Notes under the pieces: generated by a model
The model's input: only the letters and a program-made list of their open reading frames with translations
Told to the model about the DNA's origin: nothing
Database searches by the model: none
NCBI GenBank assembly: GCA_033220425.1
Contig: CM065649.1
Location: 4,464,001-4,528,000 of the forward strand
Origin: Lepraria neglecta
Taxonomy: Eukaryota > Ascomycota > Lecanoromycetes > Lecanorales > Stereocaulaceae
DNA length: 64,000 bases
Reading direction: 5' to 3'
Position numbers and translations under genes: made by a program
Shown here: one piece after another, positions 1 through 11,487 of the stretch
Layout: every line of letters starts with the position of its first letter
How positions within the stretch are numbered: position 1 is the stretch's first letter

Positions 1-1152
1 TATTGTCCACTTCAATATGGCAACAGTTTTTCCTATCCATGAGGAAGCGTCGTTCGCCAGCATATCGGACGTGTGCGGCTTGGCTGGGCCCATCCTACGC
101 CGGGTCTTGCGCCATGCCATGACCAAAAACATTCTTAGAGAGCCACACAAAGGCTATGTGGTTCACATGGCTGCTTCAAGGCTTCTAGCGGGGGAATCAC
201 AGCTGCGTGATTGGGTTGGGGCTAGTGCTGATGAGCTATGGCAGGCTGCCTCGCGGACGGTCAATGCGCTTGTCAAATTTCCTGGATCGCAGGAGCTGAA
301 TGAGACAGTAGGAAATGCAGCATGATTGTTTGCTATTGGTTTTTAGTCTAATGCTCTCAGGGGTTTGCACTTGCCAATAATACTGATAAAGCCATATATG
401 AGGTATTTCTCAGCATCCGGAACGCGCCAAAAGGTTCGGAAGTGCAATGAGTGCATTAATGGTAGGTACTGGATATGATCCCAAACAATTGATGGACAAT
501 TGTCCTTGGGAGTCAGTGGGAGACGGAACTGTCGTAGACGTGAGCTTTACCAATTCCTTGAAAATAGGGGTCCAAGAGTATCAAAACTTACATCTGAAAC
601 TTCGTACAGGTTGGTGGCTCCTATGGTTCTATCAGTGTCCGTACCGCTTCCGAGCTCCCCAAGAAACGTTGTGTCGTGCAAGACCTTCCCGAGGGTGTCA
701 ACGACCGAGAATTCAAAATACCTACCGAACTCTCTGAGCGCGTGACTTTTATGGCCCACGACTTCTTAACTGAGCAACCTGTGAAGGACGCAGATGTCTA
801 TTTACTTCGCTGGATCTTCCACAAGTGGTCCGATGAAGATTGAGTGCGAATACTGCGGAACTTGATTCCAGCGTTAAAGAAGGGTGCGAGAGTGGTCATA
901 AATGATAATTGTCTGCACGAGCATGGGGTACTGGGCCTCTCGCAGGAAGAGAAAGTCCGGTAAGATCACTTTCTATCAAGCCGTCACCGCTTCGTTGTTT
1001 GCGTACAGCATGTCGATGACAGTCAGGAATAGCCATTTAGCTCGACGGATTTAACCATGCTGGAAATCCAGACCTCTTGTGAGCGAGACCTGGAAGATGC
1101 GGCCGCGCTATTTCACAAAGCCGATACAAGGTTTAGTTTCCGTGGCGGTTAA
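1..1152 (+). pseudogene. Broken fungal O-methyltransferase (secondary-metabolism type), 5' end outside window
   Basis: The reading frames resemble fungal SAM-dependent O-methyltransferases of the sterigmatocystin/aflatoxin type, which methylate hydroxyls of polyketides or other aromatics. Bases 2-319 encode the N-terminal winged-helix dimerisation region (FPIHEEASFASIS, LRRVLRHAMTKNI, MAASRLLAG). A GTAGGA donor at 320 and a CTCTCAG acceptor near 379 outline an intron, after which GFALANNTDKAIYEVF continues. Around 400 one base is missing, so QHPERAKRFGSAMSALM falls in another frame. The GDGTVVDV SAM motif follows at about 520, then the frame shifts again. VVQDLPEGVNDREF, DVYLLRWIFHKWSDED and IPALKKGARVVINDN are readable at 670-910, interrupted by TGA at 841. 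The C-terminal DLTMLE...ALFHKADTRFSF ends at TAA 1150-1152. At least three frame breaks and one stop make it non-functional. No partner biosynthetic gene is visible to the right. Confidence 0.85.
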
Positions 1153-2122
1153 TAGCCAGAAGGGTCCAATCTCTGGATCATAGAGGCCCGCTGGTAATAG
1201 TGGCTACACGACCAATTGCAAAGAATGAGAAGCTAGGTTTGAGCACCAAAGGCGCGCTTGTATACTGTATACCTCCTTTAATTCACGATCGTCCCATAAA
1301 TTAAAGAAGCACTTGGAAAGTAAAGCTATATGATGTTTGAGCTAATACGACTTTGACCATTGATTCCTTATTCCTTGCGTCTCAGCCGTGCATTATGTTT
1401 CATGTCATGGATCGGCCCCATTTTAATTCAGCATATATTGTATCTGCCAATAGAGCAGGCAATAGTCTGTCCCGGGATCTGCATCTCTCCTTTAGGAGAA
1501 TTTCTTTGTGAGAACTTTCGTGTTCATGAGTCTACATGACTTTGCCTTTACAGCACATCCCCTGAGAAAGCTCTAATGGTTTCAATTGTATTATGTCACA
1601 TGCTATGGTGTGTCTGATGGTAAGAGCGGAAAACGTGTATCGAAATGGGCTCGTTGTTGAGAGTTCTTGGCAGAATTGGGGGCCAAAATTTCCCGCACTT
1701 TCTCAGACGATCTTGACCCCAAACACGGCATCTGAGAAGGATTCGACTCATAGATCCGCTTCTGGTACCGTACATGACATACCGCTCTCCTTTCCCGTCC
1801 AGAAAAGGTATCAAGCATCCAGAGCTAAATCTCAAACGCGTTTCGTTCTCGATGAGTACGGGATTGGGCTATGCAGGGCGTGTAAGAGGAGATCTGTTAG
1901 TGGGGTCGCCTGCTCGAATGTTGCGAGCTAGGCAATGAGGCAAGGAACTGCGAACTTATAAGTAGGCCGTCGTGAGAATCATGATGACCGGTTCACCGAG
2001 GACTTCAAGCATTGGAATTCCTCGACAAAGCGCAACCCAGCAGCAAAGGAAGAACACCAACATTCCAAGTCTGTCCACATCCCTCAACCACTCTTAACGA
2101 CCCAGCCACCTCCATCGCAAGC
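1153..2122. other. Gene-free stretch
   Basis: No frame longer than about 110 codons and no recognisable protein motif. The longest plus frame (1593-1931) overlaps minus-strand frames of similar length and has no codon or motif support. Confidence 0.5.
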
Positions 2123-2527
2123 ATGAAGATCAACCCCTTAGCCATACAAACCCTAATAGCCCTCACCCCCCTCCTCGCCACCTGCCTACCCATCCATCCC
2201 TCCTCGCTCGCAATCAGGCAAGGCTCCACCAACAACTACGCCCCCGCCGTTGCGCCTCTTGGTAACCAACCTGGAGACGCTGGAGACAGCAATCCCGATC
2301 TTGGCGAAGTCAGCGAGGATGAAGAAGGCAATCCCCCTGTTGACGACACTGTTGGCGGCGCACAGCCGGGGAATGTCACTGATGGCTGGGATGACGCTAC
2401 TGGGCAGGGCTGGGCAGACATGATGGCTTCTATTTGGGCTAATCCGCAGTTTGGAAGTGGAGGGGATGGCGGGTTGAGGGTGAGAGGGTTGATGGGGTGG
2501 GTTAAGCGGGCTGTGGTTGGTGGTTGA
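2123..2527 (+). CDS. Small secreted acidic protein, unknown function
   Basis: A 134-residue frame begins at the ATG at 2123. The frame is open upstream to 2012, but only this start places a signal peptide at the N terminus: a short Lys-containing head, then a hydrophobic stretch (LAIQTLIALTPLLATCLP), with likely cleavage near residues 20-25. The mature part is rich in Gly, Asp, Glu, Pro and Asn (DLGEVSEDEEGNPPVDD) and has no cysteine after the signal region, so it is not a disulfide-rich effector. The C-terminal part GWADMMASIWANPQFGSGGDG is more ordered. I recognise no family. It stands alone between the O-methyltransferase relic and the permease. It may be a cell-surface or secreted accessory protein; the secretion signal is the only solid inference. 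Confidence 0.5.
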   Translation: MKINPLAIQTLIALTPLLATCLPIHPSSLAIRQGSTNNYAPAVAPLGNQPGDAGDSNPDLGEVSEDEEGNPPVDDTVGGAQPGNVTDGWDDATGQGWADMMASIWANPQFGSGGDGGLRVRGLMGWVKRAVVGG

Positions 2528-3887
2528 AATCAGAGCGTGCAAGCTAACTCGAGACAATATTTGGGCTTTTTGCTAGCAAAGATGATCGGGAGTGGTGTTT
2601 GCTATTACCCCTCTTTGCTTCATTGTTCTCTAATTTGTTGTAATTAAGGACTTCATGTGCTTCTCGAAACCTCGACTTCGGATAAGATAGCGCGGGAATG
2701 GTGGCAGTCAACAGCGCATTAGACTGAACATTGTGAGAAGATGAAAATGCCTTAATATACTCAGGAATCGTTCCAAATATATTCAGACCAAAACTGCCGG
2801 AGCAATTCCTCAAGTTGGCCGTTGTGTTCTTCAAACCAGTCGATTTCTCAAAACCAAGGCAAGAAAAATTGTACTAAGCAAAGAGACTTGCAAAATTATA
2901 ATTCTGGTAAGCTTCGGCATTTCCAAGTGCCCTCAACTCCTAGAAATGACAAAGCTTAGACGCAAGGAACGCATGTCCGATTTCCAAATACTAAGTTCCA
3001 TTAAAACTAACCTTCTATATCAAGCTTTGCGCACTTGATCTTCAAGCTCCAGCAAGCATGCTTGTTACCGATTTCAAGATCTCATGGGCATAAGAAATAG
3101 TTGAAAGAATTCTTGGAAAAGGTCGTCACTGCCGAGTCAACAAGCCAGCCGTTGCCAAGCCGCGCTATCTCCTATAGCGCTGTTACGGGCACATTGCAGT
3201 CAACAATACTTGCGGTCTTGCCTCTCGCATAAATACAGACACAAGCTTAGTTGCAAGCATCTCTCTGTATCTAAACGCGCTGTGGATCAAAACAGAAGCC
3301 TCCCAAAACTCGACCCCAACGATTGCATTGGTGGCATGCTCCTCTACCACGTTCAATGCAAGATCGCATTTTGTTTCTCTTTCGAATTCGTATCGCACCC
3401 CGCCTGTCACGTCTAGAACGCGTATTTACATATGATCTTTAGATGTTCTAGACTTGGGGAATAACAGTTCCTGCAGGCTTCATCTAGCCCTCTTATACCA
3501 GTTGGTGGTTAGGGCGAGATGAGGCGTCGGCGCTGGTCGGGCAGATCTGCACTACGGGAGGGAAGCACTCCCAACCACCAATCCCACGTTAACGATAGGC
3601 CAATTTGCGATAAGCTGCATACCCATCTGTCATGCATCGATTTCTTTTTGTCGCAAAAAGGAAGGTGATTAGCACATGGCGGGATGACCGCCCTGATTGC
3701 ATCAAGCATAAGAAGTTGAGCTTTGGCTCATCTCTTCTAGATCTTTAAAGATCCTGGTTGAGTTTTGAAGTCTACTGTTACAGGCTTTCAACTTATGAAG
3801 CTCTGAAGCAGCAGCGTCTTTTATATATCTTATTGCGATTGAATCATCTTTGCTTGTACCATTTTTTTTTGGAAGAACGCAGCCAAG
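2528..3887. other. Intergenic, upstream region of the permease
   Basis: Only short frames on both strands without motifs. The last 200 bases before the permease start are T-rich, with an uninterrupted T run just before the ATG, consistent with an ordinary 5' leader. Confidence 0.4.
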
Positions 3888-5545
3888 ATGTCGCTCGATG
3901 AGAAGGTCTTCCACGAGGATGTCCAAGAGGAGAAGGTCCTTGAGGATCTAGGCTACCAGCAAGAACTCAAACGCTCATTCGGCCTGTTGGGCATGATAGG
4001 CTTTGCCTTCAGCATTGTCACAAGCTGGACCGCCCTGGGTGGTGTCCTCATCGTTGGTGTCGAATCCGGTGGCCCACCCGTTATGATATACTCGTGGATC
4101 GCCGTCAGCATTTTCGGTCTGGCTGTCGGATATTCAATGGCCGAGATGTGCTCAGCGTACCCAATTGCTGGAGGACAGTATTCGTGGGTTGCTGTGATCG
4201 CCCCACCAAAGATCGCTAGAGGGATGTCGTGGGTGACGGGCTGGTTCATGATTGTTGGTATATTGGCCATGGGCGCCACGAACAACTTCATCGGCGCAAA
4301 TTTCATTCTCGGTCAAGCGAATCTGTCCTTCCCTGGCTACACGATTGAACGCTGGCATACCGTTCTTCTAGCCTACCTGATCGCCTTTATCAGCACGGGC
4401 CTCAACGTTTACGGTCCTCATCTTCTCGATCGGATCTCCCGCTTCATCCTCATCTGGAACATTCTCTCTTTCGTTATCGTCGTTATCACTATCCTGGCGA
4501 CAAATGATCATAAGCAGCCGGCCAAGTTTGTCTTCTCCGATTTCCAGAATTTCACCGGCTTCAGTACCGGCTTCGCAGCCATCCTGGGCCTACTGCAGAG
4601 CTCCTTCGGCATGTGCTGCTACGATGCCCCGGCTCATATGAGTAAGCGTGAAAAATCCCCCAACTTGAAGTACTCACTGACAAATCCCTAGCCGAGGAAA
4701 TGAAGAACGCCTCAAGAGAAGCTCCCAAAGCCATCATCATGTCCGTCTACATCGGCGCCATCACCGGCTTCATCTTCCTAATCTCCGTCTGCTTCTGCAT
4801 TGGCGACATCGCCTCAACAGCCTCATCAACGACCGGAGTTCCCCTCATCCAAATTTTCTACGATTCGACAGGCTCAGTGGTCGGAACGTGCTTCCTCTCA
4901 TCCCTCATCGTGGTCATAGTGCTAGTCTGTGCCAACTTCCTGCTAGCCGAGGGCTCCCGAAGCCTTTTCGCTTTCGCCCGTGATCATGGCCTACCATTTT
5001 CCAAGCTCTTCGCAACGGTGGAATCGAAGCGACAGGTCCCAGTCTATGCCATTTTACTAGCTTGCGCCGTACAAATAGCGCTCAACTCGATCTACTTCGG
5101 CACATTGACTGGTTTCAATACCGTCATCTCCATTGCCACCGAAGGCTTCTATCTTTCATACGCCATGCCGCTCCTCGCTCGCATCATAGCCTGGTTCTAC
5201 GGCGACGCGAAGACCCTTCCAGGCCCATATAGTCTCGGCCGCTGGGGCATCTGGATGAATATCACTGGTCTAGTGTTTCTTGTCTTCACATCTATCACGT
5301 TCAACTTCCCAACACTTGCTCCTGTTACCGCTGGAGACATGAACTATACTAGCGCGGCCATCGGTGTCATTGGGCTCATCAGCATCGTCACATGGTTTAC
5401 TACTGGTAGGAAGAATTTCACTGGGCCGCAGATTGGAGGATCTGTCGCTGTTTTGGAGGCGAGGTTGGGTGAGAAAGGAAGGTTAGATGAATCTTTGGAT
5501 GACAAGACGGTAGCGCCAGAGATGGGACTTGATGCCCGTACTTGA
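3888..5545 (+). CDS. APC-superfamily amino-acid/choline (GABA-permease-like) transporter
   Basis: Two exons, 3888-4641 and 4692-5545, join across a 50-bp intron (GTAAGC...CCTAG) to give 535 residues, the usual size for the fungal amino-acid/choline transporter family. The N terminus is a charged cytosolic tail followed by the family start LKRSFGLLGMIGFAFSIVTS. GGP-containing helix 2 (ESGGPPVMIYSW) and EMCSAYPIAGGQYSW follow, the latter being the conserved substrate-pathway segment. About twelve hydrophobic segments can be counted. The second exon carries MKNASREAPKAIIMSV, typical of the helix 6-7 loop. It should import an amino acid, GABA or choline/quaternary amine at the plasma membrane; the exact substrate cannot be read from sequence. 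The ATG follows a T-rich leader, and no other in-frame ATG is better placed. No frameshift is seen, so it looks functional amid decaying neighbours. Confidence 0.9.
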
Positions 5546-5807
5546 TCCTTAAGTAGGTCTCTTTTAGGGCAATATATAGAGTTCGATCCAATGGCATGTT
5601 CAGATTCACTTCATAGGCTACCGTTCTCGACTATATTGCTTGCCATTTCAGTGAATGCTCTCGGCCATAGGACCTGCTCCCGTGACTTTTGAGCGGAGCA
5701 GAACCTTCAACACCAAGGGTTGGACAAGGTGTTTTCCCGTTAAACTGATCTCTTTCTTTGAACCACCACCACTCCTTTTGCGATCTTAGCAGCTACAAAG
5801 CACAACA

Positions 5808-6950
5808 ATGGCCGACAATACAGGAGATGATCTTGTCATTATTGCAACCTGGGAAGCCGCTGTTCAAGTTAAAGTGGATGAGTATGCAGTGTTACACGAG
5901 TTTCAAACCCTGAAATACAAAGTAAGATACGATTTTGACACCTTTTGCTCGGACTTTGTAGGCTGCGGAATCGCGAGCACCGTAAGTACTCCTTGATACT
6001 TCCAATTACTTAGGATTAATGCCGGAATAGAATCGCATACGTACGCGGCTTTGCAGAGGTCACAGTCTACGCATTTTCGATCATACACAACGGTACAAAG
6101 TTGATGAATTGACGCCATTGGCTTCGGAGAGTTGCAGACCCTGACGTACGAGCTACGTACGAGGACTCGCCAGGATCGGATGTTTTGGCCAAGGCAGATC
6201 CAGGAGGGTTTTTCGTGACTCGCGAGGCAGAGAAGCCGGACTTGGAGCGAATGAATCTGGCAGCTGACCTACAATTCGCGACATGCCAGAGCCGACATTG
6301 GTTTTGAAGTGGGGTATACGCTGAAGCTAGAGGATAGAGTCAAGAAAGCAGAGAGATGCCTTTTTGAAGCCGATATGCCGCGGCCTTCAGTTGTCGTTAT
6401 CATCAAATTCATGGAACAAGGAGCTCAAAAGGATTATCGAAATATGGAGGGTTACTTTGAGGTTTATCGACGCCATCCTTCCGGGGCAAAAGAGGAAACC
6501 AAGGTATACGAGACTGGGGTAAGTGCATTGAACAAGGTTGCACATAAGAATTACATTTGGCTAATAGTACTAGATGGCAGCTGGTATGGCCGCAAGACAA
6601 AGCCATAGATGCCTCTAATACGCAGCACATCACGTTCGGAATAGAAGAACTTGTCGGTACGCTCGAGATGATCAATAAAGCAATTCGGATGCGGGATAAC
6701 CTCAACGATATCGATGACAAGTATACTCGCAATATGCTTCAGGATGTATCTGCCGATTTTCTACATATGGTCAAGGATAAAGTATAGGCCAACGCAGAAG
6801 TCAAAATGCCTATCTCCTACTTTACAACAGTGATAGAAGACTCCATCAGATTTTCAGCGAGGTCAGGACACTATTATTGCTGAGGAATTGGGCACTAAAC
6901 CCAAGGCGAGTGATGACGTTCTTGCTGGGCAGGAGAAGCCTCTTAAGTAG
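5808..6950 (+). pseudogene. Copy A of the four-copy PD-(D/E)XK-like family, decayed
   Basis: Homologous to the intact copy at 23077-21575. Exon 1 (5808-5981) encodes ...FQTLKYKVRYDFDTFCSD and ends at a GTAAGT donor; the acceptor is at 6030. The following GFAEVTVYAFSIIHN is one base out of frame with exon 1. It then runs into TGA at about 6110. The core appears as LAADLQFATCQS, a TGA, then in another frame FEVGYTLKLEDRVKKAERC and DMPRPSVVVIIKF (6300-6415), so the predicted catalytic segment is split. YFEVYRRH leads to a second donor at about 6518, followed by the C-terminal exon NTQHITFGIEELVGTLEM. A TAG at 6785-6787 interrupts it before VKMPISYFTTVIED. The relic ends with GTKPKASDD...EKPLK and TAG 6948-6950. 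It lies tail-to-tail with copy B. Several frameshifts and stops make it a pseudogene. Confidence 0.8.
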
Positions 6951-7315
6951 GATGATGCTGGTCAAAGTACGGGTATACCTCCTTCAGGGAATTAATCCTA
7001 ACCCTAAGCCACAAGAACGTGTTGAGAACGAGCCATAAGTTGGTCCTCAGGACGATGGCCCTTCTCCATCTGAAGCATGAAGGGCTAGGTCAATAGCCAG
7101 ATTTATGAGCTTGCATTACAAAGACGCCCCTTAGCTATGAGATTAATACTTGCAACCATACAACAAAATGATCGGAGCTGAAGTCTAGGTGAGCTGTGAG
7201 AGCCAGATTTTCAAGAAGTCATCCCTGTAAGCCCACTCTCAAGCTTGCTAGCCGCCTATAAATATTCAGTCCTGTGGCTAGTGGCCTCGTCCTAAAGCAA
7301 TACTTGACGTAACTC
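6951..7315. other. Spacer between convergent copies A and B
   Basis: 365 bases between the 3' ends of two convergent family members. I see no gene here. It presumably holds both former terminators. Confidence 0.4.
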
Positions 7316-8515
7316 TCAAGCAACCCTAAACATCACCTCCTCATCCGCAGGATCAAACTCCTTCGGCCAGCTCTTCACACCCCTAGCCACCGCATCCTGA
7401 ATATCATGTACCGCATGACTCCAAACCTGATCCTGTCCAACGTCGGTGATGTACTTGACAGGCAACTCAATTTTCTTTTTCCTTTCAAGGTCTCGAGATG
7501 ACCGTCTGGCAATTTTTGCAAGTTACGACGAAGACACGATTCCTCTTCTTCATCGAGCCCGTTGCTGTTATTTCGTTTCCGGATACCTCGCTCGAGCGTA
7601 AACGCGTTGCCGACGAGTTCTGCTAGGGAGAAGATTATGTTTTGGGGGTTCGTTGGTGCCTGAGCTTTTTCTTCTGGCAAGACGAACTAAGCAAATATTG
7701 TCAGGTCCTGTGCATTCTAATCAACACAAGAATTGCTAACCCCAGTTTCATAAACCTTGAGCTCACCATATTCCTCGTTATTCGGCCTCAAAACCTCAAA
7801 GCTCACCTCCAAATCCCGTTACTCATCCCTATCCCCATTCTCAACAACATTCCATAAGACCACGACCGAAGACTTCGGCATATCTGATCCCCATAGAGAC
7901 TCCTTCGCCTTCTTCCTCGCATGCGGCATGCCCTCTGTATAGTTCACCTCGAAGACGATACTACCATGGGCACTATAGCCAGGATATTCGAAAGCTGCAT
8001 CTCAGCTGCAAAAGTCAGGATGTCGCTGTCTGAAGGTCCGATGCCGTAGGTGACGCAACAGTTACAGTTGAGATGGGTGAGATTGTCTATGCCTCTGGAG
8101 TTACCAATCATTCTGTGGTGAATTGTTGGGTGGTCAGGGAGACTTCGAACCCAATCAAACCAGTACCAACCGTCTCTGAGGAAATGGTGGATCATGTTGG
8201 CCGAGTACACAGCCATTTCTGCGAAGCCAAGAATGTATTCGGTCCTGGCATCTGATTAGTTTTGGTTGTTTATTTGTTCAGGCGAAGTTTCGAGAAGCAC
8301 CTACTTGATTAGTTTACTCCATTTACAGTTAGGACGGGTATAATGCATCATTTTTTTTTCTCATGGCAAGTCTCGTAATCGCAGACTACTCTGTATTTCT
8401 GGGAGCGCAACTTGCAAATGCAATGGTACTCCATGAATTTGGTATACAACAGGTCTTCCCATTTGTCGAGGTCTGTATCGATGATGAAAGGATTGGTGCT
8501 TGTGTTGCCGGCCAT
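7316..8515 (-). pseudogene. Copy B of the four-copy PD-(D/E)XK-like family, decayed
   Basis: Reads from ATG 8515 toward 7316. Exon 1 encodes MAGNTSTNPFIIDTDLDKW and SQKYRVVCDYETCHE, then meets a run of nine A and TGA where other copies continue. The next segment (from about 8250) gives EYILGFAEMAVYSANMIHHF, WVRSLPDHPTIHH and LTFAAEMQLSNIL. A frameshift near 7985 separates it from GSIVFEVNYTEGMPHARKKA and KSSVVVLWNVVENGDRDE, followed by a TAA where the intact copy has a tyrosine codon. LEVSFEVLRPNNEEYGELKV then leads to the 3' exon, PQNIIFSLAELVGNAFTLER. One more frameshift in an A-rich stretch near 7470 precedes KIELPVKYITDVG. The ending is EEVMFRVA with TGA at 7318-7316. The succession of all domains in correct order shows a full-length ancestor. 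Confidence 0.8.
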
Positions 8516-8900
8516 ATTTGGGGCTATGTTGTCGTTTTAATGGGTGAAGGATTTGATGTTGTTGTAGGCAAAAGGCTTTGTTTGACTCCAGGTACTCCCT
8601 CAGTAGTAATAGAGAAGAGTAGCGATCACGTGACAGCGCGCCAACCGCATAAGGTATCGTATATAGATTGTTCTCAATAGGGATAGAGGTGCTAGTCGTG
8701 CAAGAGAGTGAAGTAGGCTTTAAGTGATGCTAAGCGGGTCTGGTATATGATCAGATGATATATGTTCAGTACCTAGCCTAAGAGATCTATCGTATGTAAT
8801 CAAGTATAACAGATGAGTTGAGCACGATACTCCAAGTAGTGAGCAGCGCTCCGTATATATAGTAATAGGAAATCCTGCCAAGCATTCCATGATCATAATG
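8516..8900. other. Upstream spacer of copy B with a repeat remnant
   Basis: Contains the 33-bp repeat listed separately at 8619-8651. No gene is seen. The plus-strand frame at 8363-8680 is the antisense of copy B exon 1. Confidence 0.4.
8619..8651 (+). repeat. 33-bp exact repeat, copy 1 (contains CACGTGAC)
   Basis: Begins GTAGCGATCACGTGACAGCG and ends CAACCGCATA. It is identical over 33 bases to 21045-21077, with near-identical sequence on either side. It probably marks the end of a degraded transposable element; the palindromic core GATCACGTGA is common in fungal element termini. It lies about 100 bp upstream of the start of copy B. Confidence 0.85.
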
Positions 8901-9560
8901 ATCAAAGTGATCTACCTTGCGATCAGCAGGCCGCAGCCAAATCAGGGTCTACATCCCATGTCAATTGCGGGCCGAGAAATCAGCAGGATCAGCAACTATA
9001 AGCCCCAAGCAGCCCCAAAAATGTCCCCCGAAGTTATACAACCGCGCGCAATGATTGCGACACTGCGACACCATAAGTACCCGGGGGTAGCTACGAGTGT
9101 CACTTACGCAAGAATTTGGGCCCAATCGCACGATTCCGGGGTCCGTTTTCAGCTGGTGTTGATGGTGCTCTGGGGGAGTCGCTGCCGTCGATATCGACGA
9201 TCATAGAAAATCAACCTTTTGCTTAGTCATCAATCACGTGATTTGCTGAACACTTGCTGATCCTGCTGATCCTGCTGTTAGCACGCCGGAGGCGCTGAAA
9301 TCACCCTGTCAGCGGGCGCTATTTGCTGATTGCGCTGAAATCGGCCTATTAGCGGGCGCTTTTTGCTGATCCCGCTGATAGGCTAATTTCAGCCCTATCC
9401 GCGCGTTCAGCAAATTAGAAGTTCTCAGCAAGATTTGGGAAACGCCGATGAAGGTTATAACTTTATCGTAGTCCCTATATAATACGAGGTCTAAAGGAAG
9501 TCTTAAATTAGATAGTAGTATATCTCTGTTGATCTATATAGCCCTGAGTCTTTGTAGCGC
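8900..9560. repeat. Transposon-terminus-like region rich in GCTGAT/ATCAGC repeats
   Basis: Short direct and inverted repeats cluster here. AATCAGCAGGATCAGCAA near 8980 is answered by inverted TTGCTGATCCTGCTGATCC near 9250. GCGCTGAAATC occurs twice and AGCGGGCGCT twice between 9290 and 9360, and TTTGCTGAT recurs. The sequence beyond 9430 turns AT-rich (CTATATAATACGAGGTC). Dense subterminal repeats of this sort are typical of hAT- or Mutator-like element ends, but no transposase frame remains and I cannot fix the borders. Confidence 0.4.
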
Positions 9561-9789
9561 AACAGAGCTCTATTACTAACCTCCTAGCTCTAGGTACCTT
9601 TAGAGCTGTTCCTACTATAAAGACAACTTTTGGACCCAACCCTAGGTCTTACTCCGCCAGTTCTCTAATTATATCACCCTTTGGGTTTTCTTCCCTGTAG
9701 AGGACGACGTTGGGACGTAGCCTGCCGATGCCACGTCGCGTTCCAGAGTTGCCAAGGTGTCGATGAAGCCTAACCCCATGTAGATTAGC

Positions 9790-10417
9790 GTGACCCCTAT
9801 CGATATCGCCGTCGAAGAGCCTCCCTGGCCTCCGATGCCTCAATGTTGGCGACAACACGACCCCGCATCCCATTCCAACATGATTGCTCGGCATCGTAGC
9901 AAAGAATCTTGCTACAGTGCATATCGACTAGAGATTCAATCCTCATCCTTTACGAACGACATTCTTACTACCGCAAAATTCTCGATCCACGGGAACCGTC
10001 TTTCGCCGACGCCATCGAGCCTATGGAAACATCGAAGATAAAGTCGGAGGTTGTAGATGATTAGAGCGTATACTTCATGATGAAGTGACGACACCGGATG
10101 AACCTGACCTAAAGCTTCCTTTCCACGGGACAGCGCTTGACGAGGCCTCCCCTAACACCAGTGAGCCTGGCAGTAAAGGGTCTGAAGTTCCAGCGACCTC
10201 ACGACAGCCGTCAGGAAAGGCAATGCTATCAAATGCCCTCGCCAAGGCAAATGATGCAGTTTTCTTAGACACCAAACACGATAATGAGGGTGCTATCGTT
10301 GCATATAACGAGGCCTGTAAGTTCCTGTACGAAGTAAAGACCAGAAGCTCAATTGAGATCGAACAAAGGAAATTAGGTGATATCGTACGCACATTCTTCC
10401 GAGCTGTGGTACTATAA
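9790..10417 (+). pseudogene. Remnant of an MIT-domain protein gene
   Basis: The 10085-10417 part contains ALAKANDAVFLDTKHDNEGA, IVAYNEACKFLYEV and SSIEIEQRKLGDI. These match the helical MIT (microtubule interacting and transport) domain, which binds ESCRT-III tails at endosomes. In intact fungal proteins the third helix continues as an R-x-T-Y-x-x-R-I-x-E-L segment; here it degenerates into VRTFFRAVVL and stops at 10415. The upstream segment 9790-10041 (Ser/Thr/Pro-rich, e.g. FSIHGNRLSPTPSS) lies in a different frame and stops at TAA. No start codon joins both. It is adjacent to the repeat-rich region at 8.9-9.56 kb, so it may have been carried or broken by a transposon. Confidence 0.55.
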
Positions 10418-10895
10418 TTTGCTGAAAATTCTGAAGATCAGCACTTACAAAATGCGGGTGACAGAGCTCCTTAACATTCAACCGTTGGACTCAATAGACC
10501 ACAGCTTTCGAATGTTGGGAGACTCAGTGGATAATTGGTTTGAGTGAGTAGGTGAGATTAGCTCTGTGGGTCCAGAATAACTGTAGGTAAAACGGAGGAC
10601 CCTTATGACACTTGCAATGCATGATCTCGATGAGTACAGATCGACATGAGTAACGCCAATGACGATGGGGTTTGACATTAGGGCGACGGTGATGGAGATG
10701 TCCCAGTGTTCTTTTTTCGATCGACAACACCTGTTGATGAGACAGTGATGGAATGCCTAGTCTAGAGCGATTGCGTGATAAGTGAAGTCAGAGCTTTCGA
10801 GATATCCTAGAGACGTGACTACGTAGTCATCCATAAGCATTTCCGGCTTTCGAGATAAGCCTTGTCGCTACCTTGAAAGCATTACTGATTCTCTC
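10418..10895. other. Gene-free stretch
   Basis: About 480 bases with only short opposing frames and no motif. Confidence 0.4.
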
Positions 10896-11246
10896 CTAGT
10901 CTCGATTCATGGGAGGAGGCAAGGTATTACGGCCAGTGAAGCATCCTATAACGGGTGCCTCAACCAGGATACCAGCCGCGTATGTGCTGAGAAGAACTCC
11001 GATCCATTGCTGTGCGTTGTCTTGCTTGACGTGCGCGACTTGGACGAACGCGATGGGTAGAATGGGAACAATGAGATCTTGCGTGAAGGGGGTATCAATC
11101 AGTAGGGACACTTTTGTAGACCACTCCGAAGCGTTACCGTTTGAATTTGCATCAGTGAAGACTGCCCAGGTGACGACAGCACAGATAACCCTTTTCGAAG
11201 ACCTAAAGCTTCGCAGATTGGGCTTCCTCAATCCACCCTTCCTCAT
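10896..11246 (-). pseudogene. N-terminal fragment of an MFS transporter
   Basis: The frame encodes two membrane segments with the layout of fungal multidrug MFS proteins: a basic head, VICAVVTWAVFTD, then LIVPILPIAFVQVAHVKQDN and WIGVLLSTYAAGILVEAPVI, ending GCFTGR where loop 2-3 begins. The VP-x-LP motif in the first helix and the helix 2 pattern are characteristic of the DHA group. The frame stops at TAG just after GRNTLPPPMNRD. The other ten helices are not found downstream (lower coordinates), where the next 480 bases have no MFS-like frame. It is a truncated relic, presumably non-functional. Between helices 1 and 2 the sequence NGNASEWSTKVSL looks like an inserted or unspliced piece. Confidence 0.6.
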
Positions 11247-11487
11247 GATATCAGAAACATCATAGAGGAAATAGCAACAAGCGAGGCTTCTCCGACATGT
11301 CTTCTAGAGTCACATATGGATACATCCTAACGTAAGACGTTGACATTTTCGCTGCTTTGAGTGCTAGCATTGGCTTTGCTGTCAGCCACGCCAATGCCCT
11401 GAAGGGTCCATGGTGGCCGTGTCACATCAGGCACCGCGGCAATCATTCTTAGCAACTGTTTCAGACATGAGTAGTGGACAAAGAAAC

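Noticed and set aside
1593-1931. 112-codon plus frame
   Set aside because: Overlaps two minus frames of similar size, with no motif, signal peptide or splice support.
8363-8680. 105-codon plus frame
   Set aside because: Antisense of copy B exon 1, whose minus-strand translation aligns with three paralogues.
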